A stretch of DNA of 64,000 nt from assembly GCF_029407905.1 (NCBI RefSeq), contig NC_073630.1:40201001-40265000 (forward strand), in the 5' to 3' direction. Both the position numbers and the translations under genes were made by a program. Origin of the DNA: Bubalus kerabau. Taxonomy: Eukaryota > Chordata > Mammalia > Artiodactyla > Bovidae. The notes beneath the pieces are model-generated. The model was given only the letters and a program-made list of their open reading frames with translations, searched no databases and had not been told where the DNA came from. Positions 57,528-64,000 of this stretch are shown in pieces. How positions within the stretch are numbered: the stretch's first letter is position 1; every line of letters starts with the position of its first letter.

Positions 57528-58624
57528 TATTCCATTATATCTATTTATCTATGTGTGTGTGTGTGTGTATAAAATATATAACATATATACCACCTTTATC
57601 AGTTGATCTGTTTATGGACACTTAGGTTGCTTCCATATCTTGGTAATTATAAATAATGCTACTGTGAACTATGAATGCTACTATTGCAGTGTGTGTATCT
57701 TTTTAAATTATTATTATTATTTTGGATAAATACCCAGGAGTGGAATTGCTGGGTCACATGGTGCTCTATTTTTAGCTTTTTGAGAAGCCTCCATACTGTT
57801 TTCCACACAGACTGCACCAATTGACAGTCTCACCAACAGTACACAAGGCTTCTCTTTTCTCCATATCCTTGCCAGCGTGTCATTTCTGTTCTTTTTGAAG
57901 TTAGCCGTTCTGACAGGTGTGAAGTGATATCTCATTGTGGGTTTGACTTACATTTCCCTCATGATTAGTGATATTGAGCATCTTTTTATGTGCCTTTTGA
58001 GCATCTGCATTTCATCTTTCAAAAAAGGTCTGTTTAGGGCTTCTGCCCATTTTTTAATTGGATTGTTTGCCTTTTTTTTTTTTTATGTTGAGTTGTATGA
58101 GCTGTTTATATATGTTGGGTATTGATCCCTTATTGATCATATCATTTGCAAATGCTTTTTCCCATTCAGTAGGTTGTCTTTTCATTTTCTCAATGCTTTC
58201 CTTTGTTGTACCAAAGCTTTTAAGTTTAATTAAGTCCCATTTGTTCATTTTTGCTTTGATTTCCTTTACTCTGGGAGATAGATATAAAAAAATTATTGCT
58301 GCGATTTATGTCAAAGAGTATTCTGCTTATGTTTTCCTCTAGTAGTTTTATAGCATCCAGTTGTACATTTAGTTCTTTAATTCATTTTGAGTTTGTTTTT
58401 GTATCTGGTATTAGAGAATGTTCTGACTTCATTATTCTACGTGTGGCTGTCTAGTGTTCCGGGCACCACTTACTGGAGAGACAGTCTTTTCTCTATTGTA
58501 TGTTCTTGACTCATTTGTTGTAGACTAATAGCCCATTATTTCTGGGCTCTCTCTTCTGTCCCATTGATCTGTGTGTCTTTTCTGTGACAGAACCATTCTG
58601 GGTGTTTTGGTTTTTTTTTCCCCC

Positions 58625-58842
58625 AACTTTTAAAAATTGGAATATAATTGATTTACAATGTTGTGTTAGTTTCAGGTGTACAGCAAAGTGATTCAGTTCT
58701 GCACATACATACATCTATTTATTTCAGATTCTTTTCTCTTATACGGTTATTACAAAGTGTTGAGTATAGTTCCCTGTGCTGTACAGCAGATCTTTGTTGG
58801 TTACTTATTTTAAATACAGTAGGGTGTATATGTTAATCCCAT
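58625..58842 (-). mobile_element. L1 3' UTR fragment nested in old L1
   Basis: tataattgatttacaatgtt, gtttcaggtgtacagcaaag and gttccctgtgctgtacagc are L1 3' terminal sequence, placed inside ORF2 sequence of the host L1, so it is a separate 3'-end insertion of the same orientation. Confidence 0.7.
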
Positions 58843-58964
58843 GTAGGTGTGTTAACTCTTCTCTAAGTGTTCAGTAGAATTCTCCTGTGAAGACATCTAT
58901 TCCTGGATTTTTGTTTGTAGAGAGTTTCTAAATTACAGATTCAATTTCAGTATGGATAATTGGT

Positions 58965-59045
58965 CTCTCAGGGAGGCCTAGCATGCTGCAGTCCATGGGG
59001 TCACAAAGAGTTGGACACGACTGAGCGACTGTACGGAACTGAATT
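58965..59045 (+). mobile_element. Minimal BovB (or related SINE) 3' end
   Basis: About 80 bp: cagggaggcctagcatgctg to cgactgagcgactgtacgga. This is the extreme BovB 3' end, one of the shortest copies in the window. Confidence 0.8.
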
Positions 59046-59854
59046 GGTATCTTCATATTTTTTTTCTTCCTGGAAAAAAGGAAGATTGTACCTAAGAATT
59101 TTTAGGAGATTGTACCTAAGAATTTTTTTTTTTTGGAAAAGAATAGTCCCTGTTTTCTAGGTTGTCAATCTTATTGGCGTGTATTTGCTCATATACCTTG
59201 GGATCCTTTGTATTTTTGTGGTGTCAGTTTAACTTCTTCTTTTTCCTTTCTGATTTTATTGATCTGGGCCCTCTCTCTTTTTTTTCTTGAGGAGTCATTT
59301 TCTTTTTTTAATATCTTTTTAAAGAACCAGGATTTGATGTCAGTCATCTTTTCTATTGTTTTTTCTTTAGTCTGTGTCTCACTTATTTCTGTTTTGATCT
59401 TTATGATTTCTTTCCTTCTACCAACTTTGGGTTTTGCTTGTTCTTTTTTCTCTTTTTTCTTTTTGCTTGTTTCTTTGTTTCTTATTTTACGTTGTTCATT
59501 TGATAGTTTTTGTGTTTCATGACGTAAGTGTTTATCACTATAAACTTCCCTCTTAGAACTGCTTTTGCTGCATCCATTGGTTTTGGATTGTTGAGTTTTC
59601 ATTTTCACTTGTCTGTAGGTATTTTTTAATTTCCTTTGTGCTTTCTTCAGTGATCCATTGTTTGCTTAGGGACATATTGTTTAGCCTCTATGTGTTTGTG
59701 GTTTATTTTACTTTTTTTCAGTTTTTTTTTTTTTCTTATAGTTGATTTCTAGTCTCATAGTGTTGTGAACAGACAAAAAAATGCTTGATATGATTTCAGT
59801 TTTCCTCCGTTTTACTGAGGCTTATTTTATAGCCCAGCTAGTGATCTGTCCTGG

Positions 59855-60120
59855 AGAAGGCAATGGCACCCCACTCCAGTACTCTTGCCTGGAAAATCCC
59901 ATGGACAGAGGAGCCTGGTAGGCTGCAGTCCTTGGTGTTGCTAAGAGCTGGGGACGACTAAGCGACTTCATTTTCACTTTTCACTTTCATGCATTGGAGA
60001 AGGAAATGGCAACCCAGTCCAGTATTCTTGCCTGGAGAAGCCCAGGGACAGAGGAGCCTAGTGGGCTGCCGTCTATGGGGTCACACAGAGTCGGACACAA
60101 CTGAAGTGACTTAGCAGCAG
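59855..60120 (+). mobile_element. Bov-A2 SINE with 13-bp TSD
   Basis: Two Bov-A units ending in agcagcag. Perfect flanks tgatctgtcctgg at 59842-59854 and 60121-60133. Confidence 0.94.
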
Positions 60121-60563
60121 TGATCTGTCCTGGGGAATTTCCATGTGCACTTGAAGAGTGTCTATTCAGTTGCTTTCAGGTGGAATGCTCTCTATAAATC
60201 AGTTAAGTTCATTGGGTGTCTTTTACGTTCATAATGTGTGTTTTAAGGTCTGTGTTTCCATATTGCTTTCCTGTCTGGATGATCTGTCTGTTGACATACA
60301 TGGAGTGTTAATGTCCTCTACTATTATCGTATGTTCTTAGATTCCACATGTAAGTGATAGCATTCAGTATTTGTCTTTCTCTACCAGACCTATTTCACTA
60401 AGCATGACACCCTCCAGGTTCATCCATGTTATTGCACATGGTAAAATTTCATATTTGTATGGCTGAGTTATCTATCTATATATATATATTCTTTGGAAAC
60501 ATTACCAGAATTACTGCGTTAAAGGGTATGCTTTATCTGGCATAGCACACACACATATACATA

Positions 60564-60776
60564 GGACTCTCCTGGTGGCTTAGATGGTAAAGCATCTGCC
60601 TACAATGCGGGAGACTCAGGTTCAATTCCTGGGTCAGGAAGATCTCCTGGAGAAGGAAATGGCAGCCCACTGCAGTATTCTTGCCTGGAAAATCCCACAG
60701 ACAGAGGAACCTGGGGGGCTGCAGTCCATGGGATCACAAAGAGTCGGACTCGACTGAGCAACTTCACTTTCACTTT
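60564..60776 (+). mobile_element. Bov-tA SINE
   Basis: Head ggactctcctggtggcttag with B-box ggttcaattcc, full Bov-A unit ending cttcactttcactttc. Inserted in the old L1. Confidence 0.92.
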
Positions 60777-61079
60777 CTATTATTGTGTTACTGTCAATTT
60801 CTCCTTTATGTCCATTAATATTTTCTTTAGTTATTTAGGTGCTCCTTTCTTGAGTACACATGAATTTACAATTGTTATCTTCTTGGACTGATTCCTTGAT
60901 CATTATGTAGAGTGCTTCTTTGTTATCTTGTAACAGTATTTATTTTGAAGTATATTTTGTTTTATGTAAGTATAGCTACTCTGGTTTTCTGTTGGTTTCT
61001 GTTTGTATGTAATACCTTTTTCTATTCCCTCACTTGCAGTCTGTGTATATCTCTAGATCTGAAGGGAGTCTCTTGTAAG

Positions 61080-61143
61080 CAACATGTCTTGTAGACACAA
61101 AAACAAGACCCATGCCTTGTTTTTGTGCCTACAAGACATGTTG
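61080..61143. repeat. 28-bp-arm inverted repeat with 8-nt loop
   Basis: Arms 61080-61107 and 61116-61143 are reverse complements at 27 of 28 positions, separated by acccatgc. A direct partial copy of gcatgccttgtttttgtg follows at 61153. It lies inside L1 sequence and would form a strong hairpin. Confidence 0.95.
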
Positions 61144-61188
61144 CCTACAAGAGCATGCCTTGTTTTTGTGTCTGTTTAGGCAGTCTGT

Positions 61189-61454
61189 CGGAGAAGGCAA
61201 TGGCACCCTACTCCACTATTGTTGCCTGGAAAATCCCATGGACGGAGGAGCCTGGAAGGTGCAGTCCATGGGGTGGCTGAGGGTCGGACACGACTGAGCG
61301 ACTTCACTTTCACTTTTCACTTTCATGCATTGGAGAAGGAAATGACAACCCACTCCAGTGTTTTTGCCTGGAGAATCCCAGGGACAGGGGAGCCTGGTGG
61401 GCTGCCATCTATGGGGTCACACAGAGTCGGACACGACTGAAGTGACTTAGCAGC
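61189..61454 (+). mobile_element. Bov-A2 SINE with 11-bp TSD
   Basis: Two Bov-A units. Perfect flanks aggcagtctgt at 61178-61188 and 61455-61465. Confidence 0.94.
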
Positions 61455-61613
61455 AGGCAGTCTGTGGCTTTTAGTTGGAGCATTTGGTTCACTTACATTT
61501 AAAGTGATTATCAATATGTATGTTATTATTGCCATTTTGTTAATTGTTTTAGAGTTGTTTTCGTAGGTATTTTTTCCCCTTTTTATTCCCTCTTGTGATT
61601 TGATGAGTATCAT

Positions 61614-61802
61614 TTATTTTGGATTCCTTCTTTTTGTGTGTATATATTATAGATATTTGATATGTTTTTGCCATGAAGCTTTTGTATAGCAGCTTTTGTA
61701 TAGTAGTCTGTATATATACAAAAATTTCATGGTAAACTCAAAGTAAACATTTATATATATATATATACACATATACACACAAAAAGAAGGAATCTAAAAT
61801 AA
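61614..61802. repeat. Inverted duplication of L1 sequence, 32-bp outer arms
   Basis: Outer arms 61614-61645 and 61771-61802 are reverse complements at 31 of 32 positions. Inner sequence (gccatgaagcttttgtata against tatacaaaaatttcatggt) is also inverted but diverged. The right arm carries a long (TA)n run. Confidence 0.92.
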
Positions 61803-61822
61803 CACTGAAGATAGTCATCTAT

Positions 61823-62547
61823 CAGATCAGATCAGTCGCTCAGTCATGTCCGACTCTTTGCGACCCCATGAATCGTAGCACACCAGGCCTCCCTGTCCAT
61901 CACCAACTCCCGGAGTTCACTCAGACTCACGTCCATCGAGTCAGTGATGCCATCCAGCCATCTCATCCTCTATCGTCCCCTTCTCCTCCTGCCCCCAATC
62001 CCTCCCAGCATCAGGGTCTTTTCCAATGAGTCAACTCTTTGCATGAGGTGGCCAAAGTACTGGAATTTCAGCTTTAGCATCATTCCTTCCAAAGAAATCC
62101 CAGGGCTGATCTCCTTCAGAATGGACTGGTTGGATCTTCTTGCAGTCCAAGGGACTCTCAAGAGTCTTCTCCAACACCACAGTTCAAAAGCATCAATTCT
62201 TTGGCGCTCAGCCTTCTTCATAGTCCAACTCTCACATCCATACATGACCACTGGAAAAACCATAGCCTTGACTAGACGAACCTTTGTTGGCAAAGTAATG
62301 TCTCTGCTTTTGAATATGCTATCTAGGTTGGTCATAACTTTCCTTCCAAGGAGTAAGCGTCTTTTAATTTCATGGCTGCAGTCACCATCTGTAGTGATTT
62401 TGGAGCCCAGAAAAATAAAGCCTGACACTGTTTCCACTGTTTCCCCATGTATTTCCCATGAAGTGATGGGAGCAAATGCCATGATCTTCGTTTTCTGAAT
62501 GTTGAGCTTTAAGCCAGCTTTTTCACTCTCCACTTTCACCTTCATCA
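61823..62547 (-). mobile_element. 5'-truncated BovB with GATCA-type tail
   Basis: Minus-oriented. Tail complement atcagatcagatcagtcgct, then a frame open from the truncation point (about 62547) through the C-terminus to at least 61970. It begins just after the YADD region, so no RT active site is present. The left flank atagtcatctat and right flank atagtagtctat match at 10 of 12 bases; the wider context is discussed as a finding. Confidence 0.92.
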
Positions 62548-64000
62548 ATAGTAGTCTATATATATATAGACTTTCTTCACTGATTCCTTCTAGTGTATTT
62601 TTCATTTCTGTTGTATTCTTTACCTCCGTTTGGTTGTTCTTTATATTCTGTAGCTCTGTTAAAAACTTATAACTTCTTGCTCTGCCTCCATCCTTCTCCT
62701 GAGTTCTTTGATCACCTTTACACCTAAACTCTTTCTTGGGTAGATTGTCCATCTGGACTTCACTTAGTTCTTCTGGGGTTTTATTCTTGTTAGTTCATCT
62801 GGAACATGGTTCTCTTCTGCCTCATTTTTTTCTAAGTGCTGTTTGTATTTTTATGCACATGGTAGGTTAGTTATGTCTATTGACCTTGGAGAAGTATCCT
62901 TCTGTAGATATCTGTGCCTCACCACAGCACACTCCCCTCTCACCACCCAAGCTGTACGCTCTAGGGCTTCTCTGTAAAAGAGCTGTGAGTCCTACTGTGA
63001 CAGGGCTCACTACACGGGTGGTATCGTAGGTTTCTCAGGCCCCTAGCCTGGTTGGTTATCAGGCCCTGCCCCATGTGGATTCTCCTGACTGTTGGTTAAT
63101 GTGGCCTGGTCTCCAGGCTGCAGGCTACAGAACCCTAGGTGGCCCTAGGGCTAGTGGTGGCTCACTAGTAGCAGGATCTGGGTCCAGAATATTCCAGGGG
63201 TTGGTGACAAATTACTGGCATAACTGGGTTCTGAAGTCTGGGCTGTCGGGCCCAGGGATCCCGGGCAGGGGTCAGATCACTGGTGGTGTGGGGGGGACAG
63301 CCTCCTGCCACATTGGGTACGAGGCTGTGGAGAAGCTGGTGCTGGCCTGCTGTCCCAGGAAGCCTCTGGCCTGTTGTGGGTGGGCTGTGTGAGCACGGTT
63401 TTCTTGTGTCTGGTGTCTGCCCACTGATGTTTGAGGCTGGTCTAGAAGCCAGTAAAGGCTTCTGGAGGGCAGGATTGGGCTTGCCCACTGGTGGGTGGAG
63501 CTGGGTCTTGGCAGCAGCTTCTGGGGGACAGGGCCATGTCTAGGGGAGTGTTAAGAGATGGCTGTGGTCTCAGGAAGTCTTTAGGAAACCTGTTTGCTTG
63601 ATGGATGGGTCTGTGCCTCCACCCTGTTTGGTTGTTTGACCTGAGGCATCCAAGTGCTGGTGCCTAAAGGCTGTTGGATAAGGCCAGGTTTGGGCACTAA
63701 TGAGCTAGAGGGAGGGTCCCCAAATGGTGGCCACCAGTAGGCATGTCCATGTGACAGAGGGAACCTCCCCGGTATGGCTGCCGCCAGGGTCTATGTCCCC
63801 ATGGTGAGCCGCAGCCACCCCTACCTGTCCAGAGACTTGCCAAGACGAGAAAGGAGGTCTAGCCCTGGATCCCATTAAATTCCTGCTTTTATCTTGGGTC
63901 CTGGTGTAAAATTTTATGTGCACCCTGTACGAATGATGTCTCTATTTCCCCCACCTCTCCCCTGCCCCACCCCCATCCTGTGGGGCTCTTGAAATTAAGT

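Larger units (their letters stand above)
54010..64000 (-). mobile_element. Second old L1, host of a nested insertion stack
   Basis: Minus-oriented L1. Its 3' end starts near 54010, resumes at 56864 after a BovB, and ORF2 antisense runs through 57000-58600 (C-terminal side), 59100-60560 and 60780-61700 (endonuclease side). ORF1-like sequence at 62567-62900 leads into a GC-rich 5' UTR reaching the window edge. Insertions make up about 4.7 kb of it. No intact frame remains. The 5' end lies at or beyond 64000. Confidence 0.75.

Noticed and set aside
59189..59608. 139-codon lysine-rich frame
   Set aside because: It is the L1 sense strand in ORF2 endonuclease-side sequence; composition, not a separate gene.
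61080..61180. CRISPR-like or bacterial repeat array
   Set aside because: Only two inverted arms and one partial direct copy, inside an L1 in a mammalian genome; no regular repeat-spacer pattern.

Overview
The window is mammalian nuclear DNA from a ruminant, most likely a bovid. The evidence is the repeat content: many copies of the RTE retrotransposon BovB, tRNA-Glu-derived Bov-tA and Bov-A2 SINEs, CHR-type SINEs, and young L1 copies of the bovine type. MIR, L2 and MER5A fragments form the older mammalian background. The exact species cannot be told from the sequence alone.

Only one host protein-coding gene is supported: a complete, apparently functional FABP2 (intestinal fatty-acid-binding protein) on the minus strand. 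It has four exons between 18511 and 15590, consensus splice sites, and exon coding lengths of 67, 173, 108 and 51 nt, giving 132 codons plus a stop. An optimal Kozak start is preceded by an in-frame stop. A TATA-like box and a 14-bp HNF4-type direct-repeat element lie upstream, and an AATAAA lies downstream.

Layout. 1-2.9 kb: degenerate retroviral (ERV) remnants on the minus strand, an integrase-like pol fragment and an LTR. 3-15 kb: mostly unique intergenic DNA with one SINE-A unit, L1 3' ends, L2, MIR, a 5'-truncated BovB and MER5A. 15.3-18.7 kb: FABP2. 18.7-25 kb: intergenic DNA with CHR SINEs, a truncated L1 with perfect target-site duplications, and a 1.2-kb L2. 25.1-32.6 kb: a nearly full-length BovB (+) split by two inverted BovB segments and two SINEs. 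32.6-39 kb: an old, internally eroded L1 (-) that still has its 5' end and carries BovB and SINE insertions. 39-54 kb: intergenic DNA with a class I ERV LTR, BovB and SINE copies, and an L1 with a classic 5' inversion. 54-64 kb: a second old L1 (-) running off the window, with a BovB inside it and a younger L1 inside that BovB, plus further SINE and BovB hits.

Apart from FABP2, the long open reading frames are retrotransposon RT or endonuclease remnants, their antisense frames, or chance fusions across insertion junctions. I found no convincing new gene system. The most unusual material is structural: the nested and inverted BovB mosaic, the twin-primed L1, two inverted duplications near 61 kb, and chimeric reading frames across element junctions.
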